Notes under the pieces: model-generated
What the model was told of the DNA's origin: nothing
Databases searched by the model: none
The model's input: the letters and a program-made list of their open reading frames with translations, nothing else
Program-made: the position numbers and the translations under genes
Part shown: positions 54,481-63,583 of the stretch, piece by piece
Layout: the number at the start of each line of letters is the position of its first letter
Position numbering within the stretch: position 1 is the first letter of the stretch
Source of the DNA: Devosia sp.
GTDB lineage: Bacteria; Pseudomonadota; Alphaproteobacteria; Rhizobiales; Devosiaceae
Direction: 5' to 3'
Assembly: GCF_024707125.1 (NCBI RefSeq)
Contig: NZ_JANQAH010000011.1
Location: forward strand, 1,054,001-1,118,000
DNA length: 64,000 nt

Positions 54481-55505
54481 GCCGGCATGTGAGCGGAACG
54501 GCCTATCAAGCGATCGAGCACGATGCCGATGGACGACCGTTCCGGGTGATCACCGTTACCATGGAAGCGGGACTATCGGTCAGGATCATGCCTGACCGAG
54601 GCCTCGATATCGCCGATTGCTGGTATCGGGGGCGCGCCCTGCACTGGGATGGCTGGGCGCCGGCGGCAGCGCCGGTAACCGGATTGCACGGCGCCGAATG
54701 GGAGCGGCATTTCTTCGGTGGCATCCTCACCACCTGCGGGCTGGCCAATGTCGGCGAGCCCAGCGAGGGGCACGGTCTGCACGGCCGCTACAACCATCTG
54801 CCCGCCAGCCGGGTCAGCGTCGAACACGTAGAACAGGATGGCTCCACCTCGATCGTCATAACCGGCAGCATTGCGGAAGCGACACTGGACGGCGGCCTGC
54901 TCACCCTCGAGCGCACCATTACGCTTGCCTCAGGCGTGGCATCGCTTAGCGTCCGTGACGTCGTCACAAATCATGGATCTTCGCCGACGCCGGCGCCGCT
55001 GCTTTATCATCTGAACTTCGGTGGGTCGCTGCTGGCCGGCGACTGCCGTGTCGCGGTGGACGATCGGGTCGAGACAGTCAACGAATTCGGGGACTGGCGG
55101 CAGCTGCCCGGGGGCTGGCAATATCCTGGCAAATCTCGAGACTGCGAGCCCGTGACCGTCGAGCACCTGCTCAACGAAGGCACTCCAACCGGCATCGCGA
55201 CCATTTCCTCAGCCACGACAGGGATAGTGGTGGCCGTCACCTGGGACCGCCGTTCCCAGCCGCGCTTGCTTCAATGGATCAATACGAACGGGACCGATCG
55301 CGTCATGGCGCTCGAACCTGCCAATTGCGGGACTAAGGGCCGTAGTTTCGATCGGTCTCGCGGCACCCTGCCGGTCTTGAATGCTGGCGAGAGCCGCACA
55401 TCTAGCTTCACGATTAAGGCGGAGCCGCACATATCCGCGGCTCGACAGCGCGAATTGGCGCTGGTGACGAGCAGAACAGAAACGAACTTGGAGATTACGC
55501 CTTGA
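54477..55505 (+). CDS. DUF4432 / aldose-1-epimerase-like protein
   Basis: 342 residues. Early VTMEAGLSVRIMPDRGLDIADCWYRG, GILTTCGLANVGEP and HGLHGRYNHLPA, then LLYHLNFGG and ALEPANCGTKGR match DUF4432, galactose-mutarotase-fold proteins often found beside sugar-acid catabolic operons. The ATG overlaps the dehydratase stop (ATGA). It may catalyse mutarotation or lactone handling of the imported substrate (inference). Confidence 0.85.
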   Translation: MSRHVSGTAYQAIEHDADGRPFRVITVTMEAGLSVRIMPDRGLDIADCWYRGRALHWDGWAPAAAPVTGLHGAEWERHFFGGILTTCGLANVGEPSEGHGLHGRYNHLPASRVSVEHVEQDGSTSIVITGSIAEATLDGGLLTLERTITLASGVASLSVRDVVTNHGSSPTPAPLLYHLNFGGSLLAGDCRVAVDDRVETVNEFGDWRQLPGGWQYPGKSRDCEPVTVEHLLNEGTPTGIATISSATTGIVVAVTWDRRSQPRLLQWINTNGTDRVMALEPANCGTKGRSFDRSRGTLPVLNAGESRTSSFTIKAEPHISAARQRELALVTSRTETNLEITP

Positions 55506-55918
55506 CCGCTACCAAAGCCGCCATTGCTAGGTTGGAGGGGATCACTGTGCTCGCAGATGACGTAGCGAAGCTCGCGACCTTCTATCGTGACGCGCTCGGC
55601 CTTTGCGTTGACGTCTCGGAGCAGAACTACGTCGCCTTTGGAGGCGAAGGCATACGCTTTGCCATCTTCTCTAGGATCGGCATGAGCCCCAATACGCACG
55701 ATCACCCTGATTACCGCACGCAGTTCACTGGCCAAGCCTTCGAGCTGAATTTCGAATGTGCATCGACAGACGATGTCAACAAACGGTTTACCCACATCGT
55801 GGCGAATGGCGGGCGTTCCATCGCCGACCCCACGAAGCAGCCCTGGGGACATTTTGCCGGCTTCTTTGCCGATCCGGAGGGCAACATCCACAGCCTCTTC
55901 GCCGTTCTAGCCGAGTAG
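55502..55918 (+). CDS. VOC family protein (glyoxalase-like)
   Basis: 138 residues beginning at TTG 55502, which overlaps the previous stop (TTGA). Two beta-alpha-beta modules: EGITVLADDVAKLATFYRDALGL and AFELNFECASTDDVNKRFTHIVANGG, ending FAGFFADPEGNIHSLF. Vicinal-oxygen-chelate fold; could be a lactonase, isomerase or dioxygenase-like step. Last gene of the operon. Confidence 0.85.
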   Translation: MTATKAAIARLEGITVLADDVAKLATFYRDALGLCVDVSEQNYVAFGGEGIRFAIFSRIGMSPNTHDHPDYRTQFTGQAFELNFECASTDDVNKRFTHIVANGGRSIADPTKQPWGHFAGFFADPEGNIHSLFAVLAE

Positions 55919-56404
55919 GGGTTCATCATGCTCCAGGGTTGCCGCTGCAGCAATGTGTCGAACCGCTCCAGCATAAGGACGGCTTTCAAGAAAACGCGAT
56001 TCCACCACGAAATGTTCAAGGGGGAGGTCGGCCGACAGGCGTCTGAGGGGTGGTTTGCAGACAGTCAGCTTTAGGTCGCCATGTATCATAAGCCGACATT
56101 GGCGCCGGACGCGCCTCCGCAGGGTTCTTCTGTCGTTGATTGCGTCGCCAACTCTTCTTGAAATTTCGAACGTGGGTCGTTAGACCTTTCTTGGGTGCCT
56201 TTAACGGGCAGGATTACGCTGGTCGGGCCGCCAGCGGAACACAATCTCGAATGAGACCCATGGCCCATCTGAGCTTGGCTGATCAAAGCCGCTCCAACAG
56301 CATTTCATATCAGGCTTTTTCCGAGGCAGCTCCCGAGCGGCCGCGCGCCCTGTCGCTTGCCTGAACTACTTTCCAAACATCCGTGTCTTAAGGAGCTGGC
56401 GACA
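55919..56404. other. 486-base gap with a possible remnant and motif copy 4
   Basis: The stretch holds no good gene. On the minus strand (about 55911-56070) the frame PPLRRLSADLPLEHFVVESRFLESRP looks like a leftover of a protein C-terminus, but it is unidentifiable. GGGGTGGTTTGCAGACAG at 56046-56063 is the fourth copy of the 18-base motif family. AAGGAG at the end serves nhaA. Confidence 0.45.
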
Positions 56405-57601
56405 ATGTCTGCTACGCCCACTCGTCCCGTCTCCGTTCTCCGGGCCTTTCTCGATAATGCCTCTTCTGGCGGTATCGTCCTCATGGCCGCCGCCGCACTT
56501 GCGCTGGTGGTCGCGAATTCGCCACTCGCAACGGCCTATTTCGATGGCCTTCATACCTATGTCGGCGACCTCTCGGTTCATCATTGGATCAATGACGGCC
56601 TGATGGCGGCATTCTTCCTGCTCGTTGGCCTCGAGATAAAGCGGGAGGTCCTCGACGGTCAGCTTTCGACCTGGTCCCGCCGGGTTCTCCCCGGATTTGC
56701 GGCTTTGGGCGGTATGATCGTCCCGGCTATCATCTTCGTGGCATTCAACGTTGGAGAAGGCGGCCATCCGCGAGGATGGGCAATTCCGGCTGCGACTGAC
56801 ATCGCTTTTGCCCTTGGCGTCCTCTCCCTGCTGGGGCCACGCGTACCGTTGACGCTGCGCGTATTCCTGACAGCCCTTGCCATCATCGATGACCTCGGTG
56901 CAGTCGTCATCATTGCCCTGTTCTACACCAGCTCGCTCAACGTTCTCGCCCTTATCGGGGCAGTCGTCGTTCTCCTGATCCTCGTGGCAATGAACCGGCT
57001 GCGAGTCTTCGCCCTCTGGCCCTATCTGGTTCTCGGCGTTGTGCTCTGGTTCCTTGTGCTGCAATCGGGCGTACATGCCACCCTGGCGGGGGTCGCCCTC
57101 GCACTTTGCATTCCCCTGCGCGTCACACCAGCAGCACCAGATGCCCACGATTCGCCGCTGCACATTCTTGAGCACGCAATCGCGCCCTGGGTGACATTCT
57201 TGATCGTACCCGTCTTTGGCTTAGCCAATGCCGGTGTTTCATTCGCCGGCATGACCCTGCAATCCGTGATCGATCCGGTCCCGCTCGGCGTTGCCATGGG
57301 GCTTTTCATTGGCAAGCAGCTCGGCGTTTTCGGCTTTGCAGCACTGGCGATCCGGGCTGGCTGGGCAGAGTTGCCGATGTACGCATCCTGGCGACAGCTC
57401 TACGGTGTCGCGGTGCTGTGCGGTATCGGCTTCACTATGAGCCTATTCATAGGTCTCCTGGCGTTTCCAGAGTCTCCGATGTTGCAGGATGAGGTCAAGC
57501 TTGGCGTTCTACTTGGATCGGCACTGTCTGCAGCCGCAGGATGGATTCTTCTGCGAAACTCTGCCGCTCGCGCACCGGTAGGTCTGGCGACCGAGGCCTG
57601 A
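56405..57601 (+). CDS. nhaA: Na+/H+ antiporter NhaA
   Basis: 398 residues, about 12 helices. [50 protein letters not shown] (the ion-binding helix region with the conserved TDIAFALG), [20 protein letters not shown] (the essential Asp pair DD) and a [15 protein letters not shown] end are diagnostic. Sodium export and pH homeostasis. AAGGAG 9 bases before ATG 56405. Confidence 0.96.
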   Translation: MSATPTRPVSVLRAFLDNASSGGIVLMAAAALALVVANSPLATAYFDGLHTYVGDLSVHHWINDGLMAAFFLLVGLEIKREVLDGQLSTWSRRVLPGFAALGGMIVPAIIFVAFNVGEGGHPRGWAIPAATDIAFALGVLSLLGPRVPLTLRVFLTALAIIDDLGAVVIIALFYTSSLNVLALIGAVVVLLILVAMNRLRVFALWPYLVLGVVLWFLVLQSGVHATLAGVALALCIPLRVTPAAPDAHDSPLHILEHAIAPWVTFLIVPVFGLANAGVSFAGMTLQSVIDPVPLGVAMGLFIGKQLGVFGFAALAIRAGWAELPMYASWRQLYGVAVLCGIGFTMSLFIGLLAFPESPMLQDEVKLGVLLGSALSAAAGWILLRNSAARAPVGLATEA

Positions 57602-57605
57602 TGCA

Positions 57606-57962
57606 ATGTCCGACGAGAAATACTACGCTGTCGAGGTTCTGCCCAAGGACAGTAGCGCGGCAGTCTCGGTGACGACCGTTCCTGCCAGCGGACCATTGGA
57701 GGCCGCCCGGCGAGCCCTTGGCGAGGTGGTGACGAACCGCCGCCAGGCGGACGACGTAAGAGTTCGGGTTTGGGAGTTGAGAGATGATTTCACGACCAAT
57801 TGTCTGGAGCTTTTCAAACCTGCAGAGAACGCTCCAGATCTAACTGGGACGAGGAGAGGAGCCGACAGTATGAACGTTCACAACTGGATTGCACTCGTCT
57901 GCGTCCTGGCGGTAGCTGCAACCTCTCTGGTTGTTGTTTTGTCTCGGGCAATGCCGCATTAG
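57606..57962 (+). CDS. Small hypothetical protein with C-terminal membrane helix
   Basis: 118 residues; a polar N-terminal part MSDEKYYAVEVLPKDSSAAV, then helical ALGEVVTNRRQADDVRVRVWELRDDF, and a final transmembrane helix HNWIALVCVLAVAATSLVVVLSRA. It starts 5 bases after the nhaA stop, so it may be translated with it. No family recognised. Confidence 0.55.
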   Translation: MSDEKYYAVEVLPKDSSAAVSVTTVPASGPLEAARRALGEVVTNRRQADDVRVRVWELRDDFTTNCLELFKPAENAPDLTGTRRGADSMNVHNWIALVCVLAVAATSLVVVLSRAMPH

Positions 57963-58268
57963 CGGTCAGAGAGTCGCGTTCGGAATGCAGCGATGGTTAG
58001 CATTGACGATTTGTCTGGGCTTGATGGGCGCGACATTGGTTATCGTCTTGTGGCCGGGCCTTTCGGTTTGGTGGTAAGCCAGCCAACTCGTTTGGTTCAC
58101 CGATACTACTGGCAGGTCGAAGTAAGGCAGCCTTTTTTTGGGGGCCGAATGCCCCACAACTGCTGAAAAGGGGTGGGTGTCAGCCCAGCTCTCTCCGGGT
58201 TGGTGTACCGCCAGTCCAATCGGCTTTACGCCTTCATGTTCAACGGACATGTTCTACACTATACCAGC
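57963..58268. other. 306-base gap
   Basis: No convincing ORF, repeat or hairpin terminator was seen. It lies between the plus-strand nhaA unit and the minus-strand VIT operon end, so it is the convergent 3' region of both. Confidence 0.6.
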
Positions 58269-58967
58269 CTAGGTACTGACGCCGAACGCGGCGCCAATCA
58301 AAGCGGTTGCGGCCATGGCGATCGCGCCCCAGAGCACAACGCGGGCAGCGCCACGCACGATGCCTGCACCGCCTGCCGAGGCGCCGAGTGCGCCCAAGAT
58401 CGCCAACCCAGCCAATGTCGTACCAGCCACGACCAGGTTCGCCTGTTCTGCCGGGGTGAAGAACGCAACCGCAATCGGCACCACGGCGCCCGCAGAAAAT
58501 GTCAGTGCCGAGACGAACGCAGCCTGGACAGGCTTCGTTTCTACGGTTTCCGAGATACCCAGTTCGTCACGGGCATGTGCAGCCAGCGCGTCCCGGGCGG
58601 TGAGTTGCGTGGCAACCTCGCGCGCCAAGGATTGTTCGAGACCCCGCGCAACGTAGATCTTTGTCAACTCGTCAAGTTCGCCGGCAGGATCGGCAGCTAG
58701 CTCGGCGCGTTCGCGTGCAAGATCGGCCTGTTCGGCGTCGTACTGGGAGCTTACCGAGACATATTCGCCAGCCGCCATGGACATTGCACCGGCGACAAGG
58801 CCCGCGAGACCGGCAATCAGGATCGCCTTGTGGTCGGATCCTGCCGTAGCGACGCCAACCACCAAGCTGGCGGTCGAGACCAGCCCGTCATTGGCGCCGA
58901 GCACCGCGGCCCGCAGCCAACCAATGCGATGGACCATATGCACTTCCGAATGGGTAAATCGGCTCAC
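58269..58967 (-). CDS. VIT family Fe2+/Mn2+ transporter
   Basis: 232 residues from GTG 58967, which overlaps the histidine kinase stop (GTGA). MSRFTHSEVHMVHRIGWLRAAVLGANDGLVSTASLVVGVA, LVAGAMSMAAGEYVSVSSQYDAEQADLARERAEL, then a cytosolic helix pair and three more hydrophobic segments (VSALTFSAGAVVPIAVAFF). Clear VIT1/CCC1 transporter. It is the last gene of an operon with PepSY, cytochrome b561 and a two-component system; a frame open further upstream is only the HK gene's shadow. Confidence 0.9.
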   Translation of the reverse strand: MSRFTHSEVHMVHRIGWLRAAVLGANDGLVSTASLVVGVATAGSDHKAILIAGLAGLVAGAMSMAAGEYVSVSSQYDAEQADLARERAELAADPAGELDELTKIYVARGLEQSLAREVATQLTARDALAAHARDELGISETVETKPVQAAFVSALTFSAGAVVPIAVAFFTPAEQANLVVAGTTLAGLAILGALGASAGGAGIVRGAARVVLWGAIAMAATALIGAAFGVST

Positions 58968-60271
58968 GTCGGAATCTCCGTGTTGAAGTGGATCGAAGCG
59001 ACCATGCCAGTCCCATTGCCGTGCAGCACCAGCCGGGCACCATGCAGAGTAAGGACGCGCTCGACGATGGCCAGACCTATTCCCAGGCTGTCTGATGGCC
59101 GTTTGGCTGCAACTGTTTCCGGCTTGTTGTCGATGATGGAAATGACTGGCCCGCTGGTGACGCGCACTGCGATAGCGGTCCCCGCAGGGGAGTGGCGAAC
59201 AGCGTTTTCGATGAGGTTCCGGCAGGCATCCCGGATCAGGCTCGGAACGATCATCGCAGTGGGCTCGGCGTCCTTTTCGAAGGCGATGGTATCGCCGCGG
59301 GCCAACACCCAGGGCGCAATGGCGCCGACAACGTCCTCGCACAACTGCGCAAGATCGGTATCCTCATATTGCCGCTCCTTGATGGCCTCAAGCCGAGCCA
59401 GCGCTGTCAGCTGCGCCACGAACTCGGAGAGCTCGTCGACATCGGCCTCCGCCTTGCGCGCTTTAGGGCTGTCGATGCCCGACAGTTCGAGCTTGATGAT
59501 GGCCAACGGCGTGCGTACCTCGTGCGCGATGGCCGATGTGAGCATGCGCTGGCCGCGGATCAGGTCGCCCGATCGCTTGAATGCGCGGTTGACCGCACCG
59601 GTCAGCCGGCTGATTTCCCGCGGCATGGTGCCGGTCGGCAGACCTTCGCCGAGTTCGAGGGGATCGAGAGTGTCGGCAGCCTGAGCTGCTGCCTCGACCG
59701 GGCGCAGGGCGGCGATGATCGATACAATTGCGCCGCCCACGGCAAATATCAGCAGCAGGCTCATGGGGACCACGAGATGGTCGAGCACCTCGTGCCAGAA
59801 TACCCCCCAGATCAAGCCCTCGCTGTCACCGACGGTGGCAAAATCGACCAGCAGCATCTGCCCGTCGCGCTCCACCGTGCCGCCCCCGGCAACATGCAGC
59901 GGCTTGCCGGGCTGGATGAAGCGCACCCAGAAATCCGGCGGCCGGATGGTGCGAGGCAGAAAATGCTCTTCGCAGGCCGCATCGCAAGCCGAAAACAGGA
60001 TGATGCCATTCACGGTGCGCACCCGCGCAAAGTAGCCCCGTCCAGGCGCGAAGAGGTCGTCCATCTCGTCGGGCAATGCGTAGTGCGTCGTCGAGCCATT
60101 CGTTACCTGACCCTCGCCGAGCTGGTCGACCTGCTGCTCGATGAGCAGACGCCCAAGCTCTTCGTCATTGAAATAGTAGTCGGCCACGACCAACGCCATC
60201 TGGGCCAAAGCTGCGATGAGGCCGAAGAAGATGATGCGGATGGCAGCGATCTGCCAGAGAGGCCTTGTCAC
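58964..60271 (-). CDS. Sensor histidine kinase
   Basis: 435 residues from GTG 60271, overlapping the response regulator stop (GTGA). One N-terminal helix (IIFFGLIAALAQMALVVADYYF), a ~130-residue periplasmic sensor with two cysteines (SACDAACEEHFL), a second helix (VPMSLLLIFAVGGAIVSIIAAL), HAMP-like region, H-box SAIAHEVRTPLAIIKLE, N-box ACRNLIENAVRHSP and G-box LGIGLAIVERV. The signal is unknown; the paired cysteines and the redox genes in the operon suggest metal or redox sensing. Confidence 0.93.
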   Translation of the reverse strand: MTRPLWQIAAIRIIFFGLIAALAQMALVVADYYFNDEELGRLLIEQQVDQLGEGQVTNGSTTHYALPDEMDDLFAPGRGYFARVRTVNGIILFSACDAACEEHFLPRTIRPPDFWVRFIQPGKPLHVAGGGTVERDGQMLLVDFATVGDSEGLIWGVFWHEVLDHLVVPMSLLLIFAVGGAIVSIIAALRPVEAAAQAADTLDPLELGEGLPTGTMPREISRLTGAVNRAFKRSGDLIRGQRMLTSAIAHEVRTPLAIIKLELSGIDSPKARKAEADVDELSEFVAQLTALARLEAIKERQYEDTDLAQLCEDVVGAIAPWVLARGDTIAFEKDAEPTAMIVPSLIRDACRNLIENAVRHSPAGTAIAVRVTSGPVISIIDNKPETVAAKRPSDSLGIGLAIVERVLTLHGARLVLHGNGTGMVASIHFNTEIPT

Positions 60272-60942
60272 GCAATGGTCCTCAGCAGATAGCCGACGCC
60301 GCGAATGGTCTCGATGTCAAAGCCGGTGGGCACGGCCTCAAGCCGCTTACGCAGGCGGGACACCGAGAGTTCGACGGCATTGGCGCTACGCTCGTCGCCA
60401 AATTCGGAAAAGCTGTGCTCGATCTTGCGTTTGGGGACGACCTGGTCAGCCTGGCGCATCAGCATTTCCAGTAGGCCCCGCTCCCGCGGCGCCAGATCCA
60501 ATATCTCGTCTCCACAGCGCACTGGCTCGCCCGAGAGCGGCAGCACCAAATTGCCGACCACCAGCTCGGGCATGACCGCCTGAGGCGACCGGCGCAACAA
60601 GGCGCGGGTACGCGCGATGAGTTCGCCATTGTTGAAAGGCTTTGCTAGGTAGTCGTCGGCGCCGGCATCGAGCCCGTCGATGCGCTCGTCGACCGCGCCG
60701 CGCGCCGTCAGCACAAGGACCGGTACCTGCATACGCTGCTTGCGGATGCGACGCAGAACGTCGAGCCCGTCTATGTCCGGCAGACCCAGGTCGAGGATGA
60801 CGATGTCGTAAGGCACTTGGCGCAAAGCTTCGTATCCGTCTTCGCCCATTTCGAAGGCATCAACGAGCCAGCCGGCGTCGCGCAACGTTTGGCCCGTCAG
60901 GTCGCGTAACCGCGCATTGTCCTCAATCAGCAATATCCGCAT
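60268..60942 (-). CDS. OmpR-family response regulator
   Basis: 224 residues. Receiver domain with D51 as phosphate acceptor (DIVILDLGLPDIDG), acidic pair E7/D8, and K in YLAKPF. C-terminal winged helix LDLAPRERGLLEMLMRQADQVVPKRKIEHSFSEFGDERSANAVELSVSRLRKRLE. Its start overlaps the cytochrome b561 gene end by 20 bases. Partner of the downstream kinase. Confidence 0.95.
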   Translation of the reverse strand: MRILLIEDNARLRDLTGQTLRDAGWLVDAFEMGEDGYEALRQVPYDIVILDLGLPDIDGLDVLRRIRKQRMQVPVLVLTARGAVDERIDGLDAGADDYLAKPFNNGELIARTRALLRRSPQAVMPELVVGNLVLPLSGEPVRCGDEILDLAPRERGLLEMLMRQADQVVPKRKIEHSFSEFGDERSANAVELSVSRLRKRLEAVPTGFDIETIRGVGYLLRTIA

Positions 60943-61507
60943 CGTGTGCGCCCAAAGCCCGTTTCCTGCCTGTGACCATGGCCCATGGCAGGTTTTCCCT
61001 GTGCCGGAGGCTTTCTACCACGGCGGCGGCGATATGCAGTATAGCCAGCGCCATGATGGAATTGGCCAGAAGGCCATGCAGGTCCTCGACCCATTTTGCG
61101 CCCCAGAAGGCATCGAGCCCCATCATCCAGCCCGAGAGGCCGAGCCCGGCCAGAACGGCCATCAATGCAAGCATCATCAGCGCGCCAAGCGGGGAATGAC
61201 CGAGACGGCGGGTATCTTCGCCACGCAACAGGGCGGAGGCGTGTGCGATGACGCGCCGTGGCGTGGGGAAAAAATCGGAAAACCGGGCGTGTCCCGTACC
61301 GAAAATTCCCCAAACAAGACGAACGGCGAGAGCCGCGACCACGGCATACCCAGTGACACGGTGAGCATATTTGCCGTGCTCGAACACCCAGAGATTGAGG
61401 ACCACTCCGGTCACGATGGTCCAATGGAACAGCCGGACTACCGGATCCCAAACCTTGACGGTGGCGGCGGACTGATCCGCCGCCGCAGGGAGCGTGCCCT
61501 TAGCCAT
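60923..61507 (-). CDS. Cytochrome b561-family membrane protein
   Basis: 194 residues, four helices. KVWDPVVRLFHWTIVTGVVLNLWVFE has the first haem histidine, HRVTGYAVVAALAVRLVWGIFG the second, and DLHGLLANSIMALAILHIAAAVVES two more. Typical b-type cytochrome (Ni-hydrogenase/cyt b561 type) passing electrons across the inner membrane. It starts 8 bases before the PepSY gene stop on the same strand. Confidence 0.88.
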   Translation of the reverse strand: MAKGTLPAAADQSAATVKVWDPVVRLFHWTIVTGVVLNLWVFEHGKYAHRVTGYAVVAALAVRLVWGIFGTGHARFSDFFPTPRRVIAHASALLRGEDTRRLGHSPLGALMMLALMAVLAGLGLSGWMMGLDAFWGAKWVEDLHGLLANSIMALAILHIAAAVVESLRHRENLPWAMVTGRKRALGAHDADIAD

Positions 61508-61772
61508 CGATCTCGGCCTCGACCACATCGCCGGTCACCGGGTTGAAGTAGACTTCGGCGCGCTTGCTGTCTTTGGTGAAACCGTAGATCTCGTAGCAGT
61601 TGCCGGTCACCTGGAAGGTCTTGATAGTATAGCCCAGCTCGCCAACCTTGGCCTTCATCGCGTCCTGGCTCATCCACTTTTCCTGCGGTTCAGTGGTGCA
61701 GGACGGGCTGGCCATGGCCACGGCGGGAGTGAGGGCGACAAGGCCGAGAACCAGAGCAGTCTTGAGCATCAT
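61500..61772 (-). CDS. PepSY domain-containing secreted protein
   Basis: 90 residues from ATG 61772 (GGAGA 8 bases upstream). Signal peptide MMLKTALVLGLVALTPAVAMASP; mature part with a cysteine pair (SCTTEPQEKW, TGNCYEIYG) and PepSY-like MSQDAMKAKVGELGYTIKTFQV and VYFNPVTGDVVEAEIDG. First gene of the PepSY-cyt b561-RR-HK-VIT operon; the protein may be a small periplasmic redox or sensing partner. Confidence 0.85.
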   Translation of the reverse strand: MMLKTALVLGLVALTPAVAMASPSCTTEPQEKWMSQDAMKAKVGELGYTIKTFQVTGNCYEIYGFTKDSKRAEVYFNPVTGDVVEAEIDG

Positions 61773-62089
61773 TTGCAGTCTCCATCTGCGCCGCTTCAGT
61801 GCGGCGATGACGATGGAATAAAAGCTCCAAGCTGTCGGTATGCTGTCGACCCACGCCGATGGATGACCATTCGAACGTTCGCCTTCGGTGCACTTTCGCT
61901 CTCTGAGCCAGATGGATCTGATCGCGTGGCTTCGTCGGTACCCGCCAAAGCCGACGAAGACCCAGCATTGCGCCCCTTGCATCCACGACGATGAGCTCAA
62001 CGGCCGGCAGCAACCGAGGGAACGGACTGACGTGACCGAAATGGTCACTGGTCACATCGCTGGCTCCCGACGGGTCGCATGCGTTGATC
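61773..62089. other. 317-base intergenic region with a GTGACC inverted repeat
   Basis: No gene seen. GTGACC-GAAAT-GGTCAC at 62032-62048 is a 6+5+6 inverted repeat that could be an operator for the PepSY operon, which reads away leftward from here. Confidence 0.45.
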
Positions 62090-62395
62090 CTAATCGGCGC
62101 AGTAGATGTCGTACAGCGTCGCCAAAATGCGCCGCACTTCCTCCGAAGCGAGCGCATAGTTGATCTGCTGACCATCACGTCGAGTTGTCACAAGCCCCCA
62201 AGCCCGCAACTTGGACAGATGCTGGGAGAGCGGCGACTGGCCGAGTTGAACCTGTTCGGCCAATTGGCCGACATTGAGTTCGCGTTCGAGCAGATTGCAC
62301 AGAATGAGCAGGCGCTTGGGATTCGCCATGGCGGAGAGCAGCTGAGAGGCCCGATCGGCATTCTGCTCCATGGTTTCAAGATTCATGTTGATCAT
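62090..62395 (-). CDS. bigR: ArsR-family regulator, BigR-like
   Basis: 101 residues. MINMNLETMEQNADRASQLLSAMANPKRLLILCNLLERELNVGQLAEQVQLGQSPLSQHLSKLRAWGLVTTRRDGQQINYAL: the ArsR winged helix; CNLL holds the first of two cysteines (the other is C-terminal in DIYCAD) that form the sulfide-sensing disulfide in BigR/YgaV. Divergent from the DUF2892-YeeE/YedE-ETHE1 genes, exactly the known bigR arrangement. Start 62395 or 62386. Confidence 0.9.
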   Translation of the reverse strand: MINMNLETMEQNADRASQLLSAMANPKRLLILCNLLERELNVGQLAEQVQLGQSPLSQHLSKLRAWGLVTTRRDGQQINYALASEEVRRILATLYDIYCAD

Positions 62396-62406
62396 ATTAG
62401 TATTTG

Positions 62407-62416
62407 CGTATATACG
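62407..62416. promoter_or_regulatory. BigR-box-like palindrome
   Basis: A perfect 10-base palindrome CGTATATACG in an A/T-rich setting (ATTAGTATTTG... left, AATGTTCG right) lies just upstream of bigR and of the DUF2892 gene, and resembles the operator half-sites of BigR. Confidence 0.55.
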
Positions 62417-62472
62417 AATGTTCGCTAGTGAAACTTATGCCCCCTTTTCAGGCGGTTTTCAAGGAATTCGTG

Positions 62473-62685
62473 ATGCACCCCAATATTGGACCTGCGGACC
62501 GTATCCTCAGAGCAATCCTCGGACTGGCTCTCATTGCTATCGTCTTCGTCCCTGGCCTGCCCCTCTTTGGCAGTCTGGCCCTGCAGGCCATCGCGACCGT
62601 AGCCGGCCTCGTCCTCCTGATCACCGCGCTGGTGCGGTTTTGCCCGCTCTACCGTCTGCTGGGCCTCTCTACGTGTAAGGTATAA
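62473..62685 (+). CDS. DUF2892 (YgaP transmembrane-like) protein
   Basis: 70 residues. MHPNIGPADRILRAILGLALIAIVFV, two or three membrane helices, CPLYRLLGLSTCKV at the end. DUF2892 proteins accompany sulfide-detox genes. AAGGA 8 bases before ATG 62473. First gene of the operon. Confidence 0.9.
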   Translation: MHPNIGPADRILRAILGLALIAIVFVPGLPLFGSLALQAIATVAGLVLLITALVRFCPLYRLLGLSTCKV

Positions 62686-62689
62686 ATTG

Positions 62690-63118
62690 ATGACTGAGTT
62701 TACCCCGGTGCTTTCGCTCTTGGGCGGCGCACTGATCGGCCTGTCGGCTGTTCTGCTCATGGCTTTTCATGGGCGTATTGCCGGTATGACGGGCATTCTG
62801 ACCGGCCTCTTGCCACCCGTTGCTTCGGACTGGGCCTGGCGGGCCGCCTTCATTGCCGGCGCGATCGTTGCACCCAGCCTCGTCCTGAGCTTTTCCAACC
62901 AATCCATCGCCTTTGCCAGCCCGGTGCCTCTGCCTTGGGTCATCATCGGTGGTCTGATCGTTGGTGCCGGCGTCTATTTCGGCTCAGGCTGCACCTCCGG
63001 CCACGGCGTTTGCGGCATGGCCCGCCTGTCGCCGCGCTCGATTGCGGCCACGGCGACCTTCATGGCGACCGCTATCGTCACCGTTTTTGTTATTCGTCAT
63101 CTCCTGGGCGACTTCTGA
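62690..63118 (+). CDS. YeeE/YedE family membrane protein
   Basis: 142 residues, four or five helices with [31 protein letters not shown], the Cys-containing YeeE/YedE signature for sulfur-compound (thiosulfate) transport. Starts 4 bases after the DUF2892 stop. Its stop shares bases with the next ATG (TGATG). Confidence 0.92.
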   Translation: MTEFTPVLSLLGGALIGLSAVLLMAFHGRIAGMTGILTGLLPPVASDWAWRAAFIAGAIVAPSLVLSFSNQSIAFASPVPLPWVIIGGLIVGAGVYFGSGCTSGHGVCGMARLSPRSIAATATFMATAIVTVFVIRHLLGDF

Positions 63119-63558
63119 TGCAGCGTACTGTTCTTGCCGGCGTGATCGGCGTCATTTTCGGCACCGGCATTGCCCTCTCGGGCATGGCCAACCCAGCGAA
63201 GGTTCTCAACTTCTTCGATATCGCCGGCACCTGGGATCCATCCCTCGCCTTCGTCATGGGGGGCGCTCTGCTGGTCACCGCCATCGGCTATCGCCTGGTG
63301 CTCCACCGGACCAGGCCGGTTTGCGAAGCAAAGTTCCACCTCCCGACCAGTCGCAAGCTCGACCTGCCACTGATGGCCGGCTCTGCCGTATTCGGCATCG
63401 GCTGGGGCATTTCCGGCTTCTGCCCCGGCGGCGCCATCCCGGCTTTGGGCCTCGGAGAAACTTCGGCCTGGGCCTTTGTCGGCGCCATGTTGGTCGGCAT
63501 TTTTGCCGCCCGTTCCGTTCGTCTTGCCCACAGCCAGCGCCTCGCGCCGGCCGCCTGA
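63118..63558 (+). CDS. YeeE/YedE-type second half (DUF6691)
   Basis: 146 residues, four helices, with VIGVIFGTGIALSGMANPAKVLNFFDI and MAGSAVFGIGWGISGFCPGGAIPALGLGE, the second half of the split transporter. TGATG overlap with the upstream gene. Confidence 0.93.
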   Translation: MQRTVLAGVIGVIFGTGIALSGMANPAKVLNFFDIAGTWDPSLAFVMGGALLVTAIGYRLVLHRTRPVCEAKFHLPTSRKLDLPLMAGSAVFGIGWGISGFCPGGAIPALGLGETSAWAFVGAMLVGIFAARSVRLAHSQRLAPAA

Positions 63559-63583
63559 CCTCCACTTTTGAAAGGAGCTTGAT

